NCBI GenBank assembly: GCA_944989445.1
Contig: CALYLW010000343.1
Coordinates: 62,001 to 126,000 of the forward strand
Source: Ampullaceana balthica
Taxonomy: Eukaryota > Mollusca > Gastropoda > Lymnaeidae
DNA length: 64,000 nucleotides
Direction: 5' to 3'
The first letter of the stretch is position 1. Each line of letters begins with the position of its first letter. Below, in pieces: positions 11,812 through 22,555 of this stretch. Made by a program: the position numbers and the translations under genes. The notes beneath the pieces are model-generated. The model saw only the letters and a program-made list of their open reading frames with translations, was not told the DNA's origin and ran no database searches.

Positions 11812-12268
11812 AACAAACTCACCATCTACCACCTTGACCCCTCAGTTGTTCTACCTTGACCTCTCAGTTGTTCTACCTTTACAATTGAAACACAAACTCA
11901 CCATCTACCACCTTGACCTCTCAGTTGTTCTACCTTTACAATTGAAACACAAACTCACCATGTACTACCTTGACCTCTCAGTTGTTCTACCTTTACAATT
12001 GAAACACAAACTCACCATGTACTACCTTGACCTCTCAGTTGTACTACCTTTACAATTGAAACACAAACTCACCATCTACCACCTTGACCTCTCAGTTGTT
12101 CTACCTTTACAATTGAAACACAAACTCACCATCTACCACCTTGACCCCTCAGTTGTTCTACCTTGACCTCTCAGTTGTTCTACCTTTACAATTGAAACAG
12201 AAACTCAACATCTACCACCTTGACCTCTCAGTTGTTCTACCTTTACAATTGAAACACAAACTCACCAA
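11812..12268. repeat. 57-bp minisatellite, ~8 copies
   Basis: The unit starts TTCTACCTTTACAATTGAAA and includes CACAAACTCACCATCTACC and TTGACCTCTCAGTTG; the period is 57 bp. Shorter units that skip the ACAATTGAAACAC part occur at about 11,850 and 12,160. Because 57 is divisible by 3, an open frame from 11,738 reads a 19-residue repeat; it ends inside the array and is treated as an artefact. Confidence 0.95.
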
Positions 12269-12654
12269 ACTTAACTATTCCCTGGGCCGGTTAGGTCATG
12301 TCTAGTCACGCCCCTGGATCCCATGTCCCTGGTGGCTACTTTAACTTACGGTGACCATTTGGCTGGACTTGTTTACGTCTCGGATCGTCTGTCAGTCGGA
12401 CATTAGCTGCTGCGGGCTGTGTGCGTGGGCCGTAGGACGTCACATGTGACGTAAGGTGTCGTTAACAGGGGCCGGGGCGGGGGGGAGTAATAACTGACGT
12501 AAGGTAGGCCTGGTTTTATGGTGATTGGTCAGTTTAGTCAAACAAAGAATACTGGCCTGTCTTTGTTAAGGTCAGTTGTAAGAGATGACCAGAGACGGGC
12601 ACATGAATGGAAATACTTCAGAGAAATTAGAAAAGTTTAGATGACTCTCTGCCA
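12269..12654. other. GC-richer spacer, no gene recognised
   Basis: Unique DNA with higher GC and CpG than its surroundings (about 12,400-12,490, with CGTCACATGTGACGTAAGG and a G-run). CACATGTG and GTCACATGTGAC are palindromic. No promoter or gene can be supported. Confidence 0.35.
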
Positions 12655-13180
12655 TGTACAATGTACAACTGTGCTGTGTACAATGTACAACTGTGCTGTG
12701 TACAATGTACAACTGTGCTGTGTACAATGTACAACTGTGCTATGTACAATGTACAACTGTGCTGTGTACAATGTACAACTGTGCTGTGTACAATGTACAA
12801 CTGTGCTGTGTACAATGTACAACTGTGCTGTGTACAATGTACAACTGTGCTATGTACAATGTACAACTGTGCTGTGTACAATGTACAACTGTGTTGTGTA
12901 CAATGTACAACTGTGCTATGTACAATGTACAACTGTGCTGTGTACAATGTACAACTGTGCTGTGTACAATGTACAACTGTGTTGTGTACAATGTACAACT
13001 GTGCTATGTACAATGTACAACTGTGCTGTGTACAATGTACAACTGTGCTATGTACAATGTACAACTGTGCTGTGTACAATGTACAACTGTGCTGTGTACA
13101 ATGTACAACTGTGCTGTGTACAATGTACAACTGTGCTATGTAAATCTGTGCGTGTACAATGTACAACTGTGCTGTGGACA
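12655..13180. repeat. 22-bp minisatellite, ~24 copies, palindrome-rich
   Basis: The unit TGTACAATGTACAACTGTGC plus TG repeats with a strict 22-bp period; the only common variants are GCTG/GCTA/GTTG at the unit joint. Every unit carries two copies of the self-complementary hexamer TGTACA, 7 bp apart. No stop codon arises in several frames on either strand, so overlapping open frames of 160-216 codons exist on both strands. They are compositional by-products. Confidence 0.97.
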
Positions 13181-13320
13181 ATGCAAAAAGTTAGTTCATC
13201 AGTTGTATCGTTGTGAGTGGGGGGGGCGGCGTGGTGGGGGCACTGCCACCCCATCCTCGGGTATTATGATGGGTGGTGGTTGTCATGTGACCGTTTCTTC
13301 ATAGTACCGGTTGTAGCTAG

Positions 13321-13568
13321 GAGTGTACCGGATTTCGGCTCCGGCTCCTGCAAATCCGGAATACGGCCAATTTTACAAATGCGGCTCCGGCAGGAATTAA
13401 CTTCATAAATCCGGCCAAATCCGGTTGGCCGGTAGAGCTCTAATATATATAGGCAAATCTGGAATCCGGCCATTTTTATAAATATGACCCCGGCTCCGGC
13501 CGGATTTTTCCTAAATCCGACCAAATCCGGCGCCTGACGGATTTCAAATATTTGAATCCGGTACAGCC
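13321..13568. mobile_element. Putative inverted-repeat MITE (hAT-like), CCGG-rich
   Basis: The ends carry TGTACCGGATT (left, about 13,324) and its complement AATCCGGTACA (right, about 13,555-13,565). Many AAATCCGG and CCGGCTCCGGC blocks in both orientations lie between. Flanks GTAGCTAG and GTAGTTGT agree at only 5 of 8 positions, so the TSD is doubtful. The TIR style is hAT-like, but this is a tentative call. Confidence 0.5.
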
Positions 13569-13570
13569 GT

Positions 13571-14305
13571 AGTTGTAAGAGCCGTGTTTGTAAGAGCCGT
13601 GTTTGTTGTGATGACGTTGTTTGACCACGTGACCAGAGTGACTGAGTTTGAAGGCTGCGAGCTTGTTATGTGAGGTGGACTCGTGTGTCAGACAGTCATT
13701 TGTCACAGACGTAGAGAAAGGCAAATAAAGTGACTTGTTACACAGACCACGGACTGATGTGTTTATTTGCAGTTATACTATTCTACAAACTGTAAACTTT
13801 TCTTTCAAGTTTTGAAAACAAACTTGAGGGACGCGGTAATAAGTTAATTACACGATGTAATGTAATCACAACGATCTCTCGATACACCGCCGAGAACATC
13901 AAACAAAGTTGTCATCTCTGACAGAATATTTATGCCCGCGTCACCAACAGTGACAGGTGGCTTTGATGTCTCGCTCCAGATACTGCGAACTTCCCCCCTC
14001 CCCCCGGGGCATCAAGGGACAGTTTTACATGTTACGGTCACGGCTCTTACCAACAGATGTCAACTTGACAGAGAGAGATTTCTATCAGATTTCTATCAGA
14101 GACTGACCTGAGGTCAGGTGATACTTGATTAGTCACGTGTGTGGTTTAAAAGGAAGTGTAGTCGTATCTTATGTTGTTGTACTGATGAAGGCATTAGCCG
14201 AAACGTTTACTGTCGTATCAGTCTAAAAATAAAGCTCAAATTTATTGTTTTCATTACACAATTAGTTTGTGTATTTTGTATTTTATTTAAAAGTTTTATC
14301 GCAGT
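13571..14305. other. Spacer with one possible retroelement remnant
   Basis: Mostly unique DNA. At 14,181-14,206 the sequence CTGATGAAGGCATTAGCC is followed by GAAACGTTT. That spacing resembles the CUGAUGA...GAAAC core carried by Penelope-like elements and related retroelement remnants; see the findings. No gene is supported. Confidence 0.4.
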
Positions 14306-15061
14306 CAGTGGCGTAGCTGGGGGGGGGGCGGGGGCGGCATTTGTGGGCATTTCAAAGGTACAACCAATTCCGACAAACGCCTTTTTTCTTTTGAAGGGGG
14401 AAAACCAAGGTGAAACAAAAATATTCGTAATGTCTAGTCTTAATTAACGGATTCGCACAGCATTTGTTTGATTACATAGTGGATATCAAAACTAACTCAA
14501 AACCATTCAAAAATTTTTAATCGCTCAAAAAAGGTATCCAGTTGTTTAGAAAACTAAGCGGTATAAGTCACAGATGACGCTTTTATAAGAAAACTACCAC
14601 AAAAACACATCACCGTTGGACCGAATAATGTGTGCTATTAATATCGCTACGACAGTTTGTACGTGGAATTTTGACATTCTTAGAATGATGCGCGAACAAG
14701 TACCTACAAGGCATGGTGGTTCAAATATTGTGTTTAACTTGCCAGTAGTAATTTATATTACTGCTTCAGTTTTCAGAAAATTATTTTAAGTTAAGTTATT
14801 AAAAAATAAATTCATTTTGTTTTTATTGCATTTAATTAGCCTCAAATAATTTATGTTTTTCATTAAAATACTGATATTCATTAAGCATGTTACGCCTATC
14901 AAATTAAAGTAATAGTAATGTGTAAATAATTTGAATTCGTCTATTTTATCGAAAATTATTACGATTTATGACAAGAATATTTAAATATTCAAATTTTTCT
15001 GTTAATCAACACCACAATAAGCATAATAATTTCAAGCGTCTTGGAAAAATTGAAATCTGAA

Positions 15062-15148
15062 GAAGTAACTAGTAAAACGAGATCAGATGCTGGAATTTTA
15101 CTCAATTCAATGCAATCTTTTTCTTTTCTATGTTATCTCAATTTATGA
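15062..15148 (+). pseudogene. hAT-A transposase middle fragment (copy 1)
   Basis: A short in-frame piece reading EVTSKTRSDAGILLNSMQSF then SFLCYLNL before a stop. This resembles the TRSDA..LLNSM.SF.FLC..LW segment of hAT transposases of the group with TTF-type zinc fingers. The matching segment in copy 2 is near 29,000-29,090. Only a few dozen codons remain, so this is a remnant and the assignment rests on one motif plus its position inside a TSD-flanked hAT element. Confidence 0.6.
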
Positions 15149-15530
15149 TAACCCGTCATTTTTTTAATTAATGCAAAACCATTGCATGGAACAAAGAGAT
15201 GTGAAGAGATGGAAATGTTTTGTATCAGAGTGTGGGGGGGGGGACCTGCGACCTCAGTAACTTTCTTGTGGCCTTTAAAAAAAAGCATCTTGTCTTTTTA
15301 TTTGGGCTGTTAACGATTAATTTAAATTTAATTGTTAACTTTTGAAAAATTAACGTTTTAATTAATTTTAAATGTCGATCAAATTAAAATGTATGACGTC
15401 ATAAGTAAAACTTATTAAACGTTCTTGTTGAAAATCTAACTAACACTGGAAGTCTCCCTTATATGTCATCTTTTAACCAACTACGCAAAAAAGACAAGTG
15501 TTTTGGCATTATTTGGTTCAAGTGATGAGC

Positions 15531-16118
15531 GGGACTAATTGACAATATAACCAGCCGAGCGGAAACAATCATTCACATGGAACTGAAGTAACTGGTATGG
15601 GGCCGTCCATAAAGTACGTCACGCTATTTTTGACCATTTTTAACTCCCACCTTCCCCCTGTCACAAACTGTCACAAATCTCGGACACCCCCCCCCCTTTA
15701 AAGTGCGTCACCCTTTCGAACAAAACTGTTGATTTTTATTAACAAAATAATTAAAATTTAATATAAAAATATAAACACCGTGACGTCACACATGGCCGGA
15801 CCCCCCTGCCACAAAGTGTCACACTTTCTTTTACCCCCTCCCCCCCTGTGGAGCGTGACGTACTTTATGGACGGCCCTTATGCACATAAAAGTCTTGGCA
15901 AGGAATGACATTATCGGATATCGGTGTTTATTAAGTTTCCACCATTGCAGAGGGTTAATGGATTCAGGAACTTTCATATCCATTTGGTAACGCAGTAATT
16001 CATCAGAAGAGCTGTCGTCATTTTCTGTCTCTGAATCAGACTCCATTAATGCCATTAGCTTAATACGCTTTTCCTTTGCTTTGATAAGTAGGCGAAGTGT
16101 TAGGACCATGGTAGCCAA
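15531..16118 (-). pseudogene. hAT transposase C-terminal (dimerisation) fragment, split by a MITE
   Basis: The minus-strand frame from 16,118 contains an acidic stretch (SDSETENDDSSSDELL) and then NPLQWWKLNKHRYPIMSFLA KTFMCI. That is the conserved WWK...YP.LS.LA signature of the hAT C-terminal dimerisation domain. At 15,880 the frame enters the MITE and reads through unrelated codons. Beyond the MITE (15,597 downwards) the reading continues with PVTSVPCE, a stop, and (one frame over) SAGYIVN. This matches the P.TS..ER.FS.AG.IV block expected next in the family. A stop, a frameshift and the insertion make it non-functional. The catalytic core is not visible. Confidence 0.88.
15598..15878. mobile_element. 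281-bp MITE, GGGCCGTCC family, TA target duplication
   Basis: The TIRs GGGGCCGTCCATAAAGTACG (left) and its complement (right) extend through CGTCACGCT. TA dinucleotides at 15,596-15,597 and 15,879-15,880 are the likely TSD: deleting the element plus one TA rejoins the interrupted transposase codons. The interior has C-runs, repeated GTCACA words and an AT-rich centre. A 2-bp TA duplication would suit a Tc1/mariner-like or similar mobiliser; the superfamily is not established. Confidence 0.92.
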
Positions 16119-16535
16119 ACTGTATTAACATTTTAAACACCCCCGTCAGTTATTAGTAAAAAAAACCAAAATGTTCGTGTACTCGTTAGGAAGTAAGTTA
16201 TCATTTATCGGCCGCTATTTTTATAATTTTTTTTTACTTTTTGACTTTCATTAATTTTTAAGTGATGGGTCGATTAATCGTTGAAAAAAATGTAAACGTT
16301 AAAATTTGTTAACGATTAATCGAAAAATTAATCGTTAATTTCCGCAGCTCTAATTTTTATAAATGTGTATTTATAGGCATAGGTATATAATCTTATGCGG
16401 CCTCTTTTATTACTGCTTACATAAATATGGCATTCAATGGTAAACATGTTCCACACCTTTACTTCTTTGCAATTACAATGATTTATTCATGTTTATTAAT
16501 TATAAAAACCATCATATAATCGACTAAGTAACCAA

Positions 16536-16948
16536 GAGGCCGTCCATAACTGACGTCACGTTAATTTGGCCGATTTTTCACCACCTCCCCCCCTCATCAC
16601 ACGTCGTCACAAAAACTTAGACCACTTCTTCAATAAGACGTCACAAAGCTTTGACACCCCCTCCCCCCACAAAATCCGTGCATGAGCATGTTTCAAATAA
16701 AGTTTTTGCCATTTAAGTATGTTTTCAGTGTAAGGCTGCACTCTAATATCGTACCAGGTGTAAAGCCATTCATGACGTCATTAAATAAATTGCAAGCAAT
16801 CAAATATTAAAATGGAAATGTTATCCAAAGTTGCGATTTTTGACGTGACGTCACATTTCTTAAACACACCCCCCTCGTCACACATCGTCACAAATGTGTG
16901 ACTCCCCCCCCCTTCCCCGGTGCTTGACGTCATTTATGAACGGTCCCT
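16536..16948. mobile_element. ~410-bp MITE, GGGCCGTCC family, inside hAT-A copy 1
   Basis: The left end GAGGCCGTCCATAACTGACG and the right end CTTGACGTCATTTATGAACG then GTCCCTA are diverged TIRs of the same family as 15,598. The copy at 31,061-31,458 occupies the equivalent place in hAT-A copy 2, so this insertion is older than the separation of the two hAT-A copies. It represents a longer subfamily than the ~285-bp copies. Confidence 0.85.
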
Positions 16949-17345
16949 AAAAAGGATGGCAAATTGGAGACCGCCCGGGTGGCAAAAGTTCTAGCTACGT
17001 CACTGATCGCAGTCCAATTCTATATGAGATATTAGACGTATACCAAAGCAGACGTATATCGAGGCACCACTGTATTGATGCTGATGGTTTCGTGTATAGC
17101 GCCAATAGTACGTGGTAGTCCATCATGCTCTTTGTGCTCGGATCTTCTAGTTTTATTAATGTTTTAAAAGTCTTAACATCGCTCTTCAACGTTCCTTTGT
17201 TATCACATTCACTCAAGATGTTATAAGACTGTTCCATAAGTTTGGGTAAGTAATTGCTTCAAGACATCGCAATGCGCGGGACTGCATTCTGTGTCCACCC
17301 TCTCTGGGAACTGTCAGAAGTCACAGTGTACATTAGTGTAGAGCA

Positions 17346-17520
17346 GGGGTCTCCAAACTACGGCCCGCGGACCAGATGCGGCCCGCGAGGCCCTTTCATC
17401 CGGCCCCTGGATACCTTTTAATCTCCATAAAAGATACCACTTTTACCCGCAGTTTACTACAAACTTGTGTGTAGTCTGCCCCCAAAGTGCTGTTTGACAG
17501 TTAATGTGGCCCTCCGGAAA
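17346..17520 (+). mobile_element. Isolated hAT terminus (CAGGGGTCTCCAAACTACGG type)
   Basis: CAGGGGTCTCCAAACTACGG followed by CCCGCGGACC and repeated GCGGCCCG words is a terminus shared by many animal hAT-derived repeats. The copy loses similarity near GTGGCCCTCCGG at 17,500-17,518, and no opposite terminus or TSD was found, so it appears truncated. Confidence 0.6.
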
Positions 17521-17535
17521 AAGAAAAGCAATGAC

Positions 17536-18045
17536 CATCAGTGTGAAATGACCAGCATAGACACTGCAAGGACCATTAGTGGGCACTGACCATTAGTGGG
17601 CACTGACCATTAGTGGGCACTGACCATGAGTGGGCACTGACCATGAGTGGGCACTGACCATGAGTGGGCACTGACCATGAGTGGGCACTGACCATTAGTG
17701 GGCACGGACCATTAGTGGGCACGGACCATTAGTGGGCACTGACCATGAGTGGGCACTGACCATGAGTGGGCACTGACCAGGAGTGGGCACTGACCATGAG
17801 TGGGCACTGACCATGAGTGGGCACTGCATTGACCATGAGTGGGCACTGACCATCAGTGGGCACTGACCATGAGTGGGCACTGACCATGAGTGGGCACTGA
17901 CCATGAGTGGGCACTGCATTGACCATGAGTGGGCACAGCAATGACCTTCACTAGGCACAGCAAGGACCATCACTAGGCACAGCAATGAACATCACTGGAC
18001 ACAAGCAATGATCAACACTGGACACAGCAACGACCGTCAGTCGGC
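17536..18045. repeat. 17-bp minisatellite, ~24 units, degenerate at the right
   Basis: The unit TGACCATGAGTGGGCAC has a 17-bp period and ATTAG/ATGAG variants in blocks. Units with an inserted CTGCAT occur at about 17,825 and 17,915, about 90 bp apart, marking a duplicated sub-block. Beyond 17,940 the units lengthen and diverge (GCAATGACC...CACT). Minus-strand open frames here are by-products. Confidence 0.93.
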
Positions 18046-18501
18046 AAGGACAAGATCATTAAACCAGTCGTCCGTCAGGCCGGGCCGTCATCTTCGCCTT
18101 TATCCGAGATCACTTGCCTAGATAACGGCCATTTCACCGCGCCTAAACACAGCAATATTGATGGTATTAGGGCTCTTAAAGGAGAGGGGGGGGGAGTTAG
18201 GGGAGGGGAGGGTCATGAATCGGGGATGGACGGGTGAAGATAGGGGGAATAGGAGGGATTCAAGGAAAGGGTGAAGAAAGAGAGGGGGAAAGAGAGAATA
18301 TCTCCCCGTTAATGAAATTGTCAAAGAAGATCGAAAAGTAGAAGGGCAAAAATCTTAGAGTTGAGCCACTCAAGGCCCAGCAGTTCTCATGCGGCAAATG
18401 TAGCCACACAATTGACGGGGACCACTGTAAGAACACAACTTCCACTTTCCCATTTCTTCATGAACCTGAGAGTTTTGTGTGGATGGCTTAGTAGACAAAT
18501 G
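18046..18501. other. Spacer with a purine-rich G-run tract
   Basis: 18,180-18,310 is strongly purine-biased on the plus strand (GGAGAGGGGGGGGGAG, GGGGAGGGGAGGG). It contains four or more closely spaced G-runs, so a G-quadruplex is possible. Otherwise unique, without a supported gene. Confidence 0.5.
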
Positions 18502-20661
18502 TACTCAAAGTTAAATGTGACGTGTATGTAACGTGATCTCAAAGTTAAATGTATGTGACGTGTATGTAACGTGATCTCAAAGTTAAATGTATGTGACGTG
18601 TATGTAACGTGATCTCAAAGTTAAATGTATGTGACGTGTATGTAATGTGATCTCAAAGTTAAATGTATGTGACGTGTATGTAACGTGATCTCAAAGTTAA
18701 ATGTATGTGACGTGTATGTAACGTGATCTCAAAGTTAAATGTATGTGACGTGTATGTAACGTGATCTCAAAGTTAAATGTATGTGACGTGTATGTAACGT
18801 GATCTCAAAGTTAAATGTATGTGACGTGTATGTAACGTGATCTCAAAGTTAAATGTATGTGACGTGTATGTAACGTGATCTCAAAGTTAAATGTATGTGA
18901 CGTGTATGTAACGTGATCTCAAAGTTAAATGTATGTGACGTGTATGTAACGTGATCTCAAAGTTAAATGTATGTGACGTGTATGTAACGTGATCTCAAAG
19001 TTAAATGTATGTGACGTGTATGTAACGTGATCTCAAAGTTAAATGTATGTGACGTGTATGTAACGTGATCTCAAAGTTAAATGTATGTGACGTGTATGTA
19101 ACGTGATCTCAAAGTTAAATGTATGTGACGTGTATGTAACGTGATCTCAAAGTTAAATGTATGTGACGTGTATGTAACGTGATCTCAAAGTTAAATGTAT
19201 GTGACGTGTATGTAATGTGATCTCAAAGTTAAATGTATGTGACGTGTATGTAATGTGATCTCAAAGTTAAATGTATGTGACGTGTATGTAATGTGATCTC
19301 AAAGTTAAATGTATGTGACGTGTATGTAATGTGATCTCAAAGTTAAATGTGACGTGTATGTAACGTGATCTCAAAGTTAAATGTGACGTGTATGTAATGT
19401 GATCTCAAAGTTAAATGTGACGTGTATGTAATGTGATCTCAAAGTTAAATGTGACGTGTATGTAATGTGATCTCAAAGTTAAATGTGACGTGTATGTAAC
19501 GTGATCTCAAAGTTAAATGTGACGTGTATGTAACGTGATCTCAAAGTTAAATGTGACGTGTATGTAACGTGATCTCAAAGTTAAATGTGACGTGTATGTA
19601 ACGTGATCTCAAAGTTAAATGTGACGTGTATGTAACGTGATCTCAAAGTTAAATGTGACGTGTATGTAACGTGATCTCAAAGTTAAATGTGACGTGTATG
19701 TAACGTGATCTCAAAGTTAAATGTGACGTGTATGTAACGTGATCTCAAAGTTAAATGTGACGTGTATGTAACGTGATCTCAAAGTTAAATGTGACGTGTA
19801 TGTAACGTGATCTCAAAGTTAAATGTGACGTGTATGTAACGTGATCTCAAAGTTAAATGTGACGTGTATGTAACGTGATCTCAAAGTTAAATGTGACGTG
19901 TATGTAACGTGATCTCAAAGTTAAATGTGACGTGTATGTAACGTGATCTCAAAGTTAAATGTGACGTGTATGTAACGTGATCTCAAAGTTAAATGTGACG
20001 TGTATGTAACGTGATCTCAAAGTTAAATGTGACGTGTATGTAACGTGATCTCAAAGTTAAATGTGACGTGTATGTAACGTGATCTCAAAGTTAAATGTGA
20101 CGTGTATGTAACGTGATCTCAAAGTTAAATGTGACGTGTATGTAACGTGATCTCAAAGTTAAATGTGACGTGTATGTAACGTGATCTCAAAGTTAAATGT
20201 GACGTGTATGTAACGTGATCTCAAAGTTAAATGTGACGTGTATGTAACGTGATCTCAAAGTTAAATGTGACGTGTATGTAACGTGATCTCAAAGTTAAAT
20301 GTGACGTGTATGTAACGTGATCTCAAAGTTAAATGTGACGTGTATGTAACGTGATCTCAAAGTTAAATGTGACGTGTATGTAACGTGATCTCAAAGTTAA
20401 ATGTGACGTGTATGTAACGTGATCTCAAAGTTAAATGTGACGTGTATGTAACGTGATCTCAAAGTTAAATGTGACGTGTATGTAACGTGATCTCAAAGTT
20501 AAATGTGACGTGTATGTAACGTGATCTCAAAGTTAAATGTGACGTGTATGTAACGTGATCTCAAAGTTAAATGTGACGTGTATGTAACGTGATCTCAAAG
20601 TTAAATGTGACGTGTATTTAACGTGATCTCAAAGTTAAATGTGACGTGTATGTAACGTGAT
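18502..20661. repeat. Two-block minisatellite: 21 x 38 bp then 39 x 34 bp
   Basis: Both blocks share the unit GTGACGTGTATGTAACGTGA plus TCTCAAAGTTAAAT (34 bp). In the left block (18,517-19,314) every unit has an extra GTAT and is 38 bp; in the right block (19,315 to about 20,641) every unit is 34 bp. The spacings are exact: 798 bp = 21 x 38 and 1,326 bp = 39 x 34. AATGTGATC (instead of AACGTGATC) variants cluster on both sides of the junction. Each unit has two ACGTG words and one TGACGT. Confidence 0.97.
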
Positions 20662-22555
20662 ACATATTGACCCTCATCACTCACTGATTACCTCACTCAC
20701 AGCGTCATTGACGCAAGAATTGAGTTTATAAATAACCCAAGGCCGTTTGATGGCTATTATACAATAGATAACACGAACGATAATTTGCTAACAGATTTAT
20801 TGCCCTTGGTTTTATTGGTGTGTGTGGGGGAGGGGGGTACTTTTGGCTTGATGGCGGGGGGGGGGCGTCCCTTTTTTATTCTTAAAACTGAATACACATT
20901 TTGTTAGACGAGGGCTTATGAGATTGTTTGTGACGAATGTTTGTGACAAGTGTTTGTGAAACACCGAGTTGTTAATCTTCTAACACCCAGTGGTCAGTCA
21001 TAAAACATCGAGTGGTAAGTCATAAAATTTCAAGTGGTCAGTCATAAAACATCGAGTGGTCAGTCATAAAAACCAAGTGGACATGCACATGCTATTCTTA
21101 AGGGACCTTACCACTGAGTCGACTCGGACTTCTTCACATGGGAGTGGGGAGAGAAAGAGAGAATACGGTGGGTCAACGAGAAGCCGACAGACCGAGAGAT
21201 GAATGGCGTCAAGGTCCGAGCATGTTGGCGAGTAATTTAAATGGCCGAGTTTTCTGTGACGCGGTGCCTCGGTGGCCGGCTATTTCATGAAGCTTGGTGC
21301 AGACGTCTCGGTGCTGTTATTTTTAGAGCAATCGCAGCACCATCATGTCAGTCCACACCAACCACACCAGCCACACTAACCACACCAACCACACCAGCCA
21401 TACGTGTCACACCAACCATACCAGCCATACGTGTCACACCAACCACACGAGACACAAGCCACTCTCACAATGACATATTAACCAACCTTCTGACAGCGAT
21501 TTTGTTTGATATTGAAACTATAATTACATTTTAAGTTGACTTAGTTAGATGAGCCGTTACTGGCGAGAGTTAAAAAAAAAGATAAGTTAAAACCAACAGT
21601 CAACTTTTATCCAAGAGATTGTAAATTAAAATTTTGAATCTAATCGAATAATGTTGTTAAATAAATATCTGTAGATATCTTCAAACTGCGATACTTTGGA
21701 TAGGAAGGAAAAACTCAATTTTTCTTAGGCATCATAGAGTATTAAAAGTAGTTATCGTAATAGTAATTTTCACGACATGGATGCACGGTTACAATATCCA
21801 CGATGCTAATTTGATTGATCAGAAAGAAGAAGGGAGACAAAAAGTATTAATATTAATAAAACTGAAACGGTAGCTAACTACCCAAGAACTTGAGCGACAG
21901 AACGGACCAATAGAAAACACGCTAATGAAATGAATAGACCGCGCTGGTGACGACACGACAAGATGGCGGTGATAATACTGCCGATGACGCTAACGATAAT
22001 GTACGAGCTTCCACCGGCTCAGCCAGGGGCAGGCTACTGTCAATGGCGTGATTTACAGGGTAACGTGCCTTTCGCTGTAATCGAGTTATCTTTCTTTGTT
22101 GTAACAGTTGAATTTAATATGAAGAAATGTTTGTCCCCTTTTGTGATTGGGTTGTTGATGATAGCCATTATATTGTCTACGTTTTATTTGATGTTTGTAA
22201 ATAGAGCTATTCAATATAGTATCAGCCAAATAGGAACATCTTTCTGCTGTCTAACAATATACTAGACATGGACCGCCGGACTGTCAATGGTCGTTACTTT
22301 TGACCAACGTTAGGTCGCCTTTGCTGTGTCCAGTCTTTACAATCTCACTTATAGATATTTTATGTTGTCATGTCTCTTGGGCTAGATGTTAGTTATTTTA
22401 ACACATTATTAGAGCATGATTGTAACATTCACTGCACATCAATTTAACTATAAAAAAATATCAATAGCTTCTAGTTCTAGTTAAAACATGTTAAAATTGT
22501 TTCTCATCGCCAGACTAACCAAAGTCTCAATCTCTTCCACAGAAACTACAGCCTT
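20662..22555. other. Mostly unique region with small repeats
   Basis: Contains about four copies of a 22-24-bp AGTGGTCAGTCATAAAACAT repeat (20,985-21,080) and a CACACCAACCACACCAGCC repeat (21,345-21,450). Open frames at 21,241-21,534 (97 codons) and 21,963-22,265 (100 codons) have no recognisable family. The second has a hydrophobic stretch (FVIGLLMIAIILSTFYLMFV, about residues 55-75) that could be a membrane segment, but nothing else supports a gene. Confidence 0.4.

Larger units (their letters stand above)
15302..16352 (-). mobile_element. hAT-B element, copy 1, nested in hAT-A copy 1
   Basis: The ends are TTGGGCTGTTAACGATTAA on the left and TTAATCGTTAATTTCCGCAG then CTCTA on the right. 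Both belong to the TAGGGCTGCGGAAATTAACG-type terminus also seen at 38,919 and 42,879. The flanks CTTTTTAT (15,294-15,301) and ATTTTTAT (16,353-16,360) match 7/8, as for a hAT TSD. The homologous position in hAT-A copy 2 (about 30,890) has no insertion. Its interior encodes decayed transposase on the minus strand and is itself interrupted by a MITE. Confidence 0.88.
14306..17005 (+). mobile_element. hAT-A element, copy 1 (2.7 kb) with perfect 8-bp TSD
   Basis: The left terminus CAGTGGCGTAGCTGG and the right terminus CTAGCTACGTCACTG are inverted repeats. The flanks are identical 8-mers, ATCGCAGT, at 14,298-14,305 and 17,006-17,013. An 8-bp TSD and CAGTG termini are diagnostic of the hAT superfamily. 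The left 0.9 kb is clearly related to 28,227-29,110, and the right 0.65 kb to 30,870-31,517 of copy 2. Copy 1 lacks the transposase C-terminus seen in copy 2, but carries a nested hAT-B (15,302-16,352) and a MITE shared with copy 2 (about 16,536-16,948). Confidence 0.95.

Noticed and set aside
12627..13304. Overlapping 160-216-codon open frames on both strands
   Set aside because: The 22-bp repeat unit has no stop codon in several frames; the frames end where the array ends.
21963..22265. 100-codon frame with a hydrophobic segment
   Set aside because: A single possible membrane segment in an AT-rich stretch is not sufficient evidence; there is no homologue I recognise.
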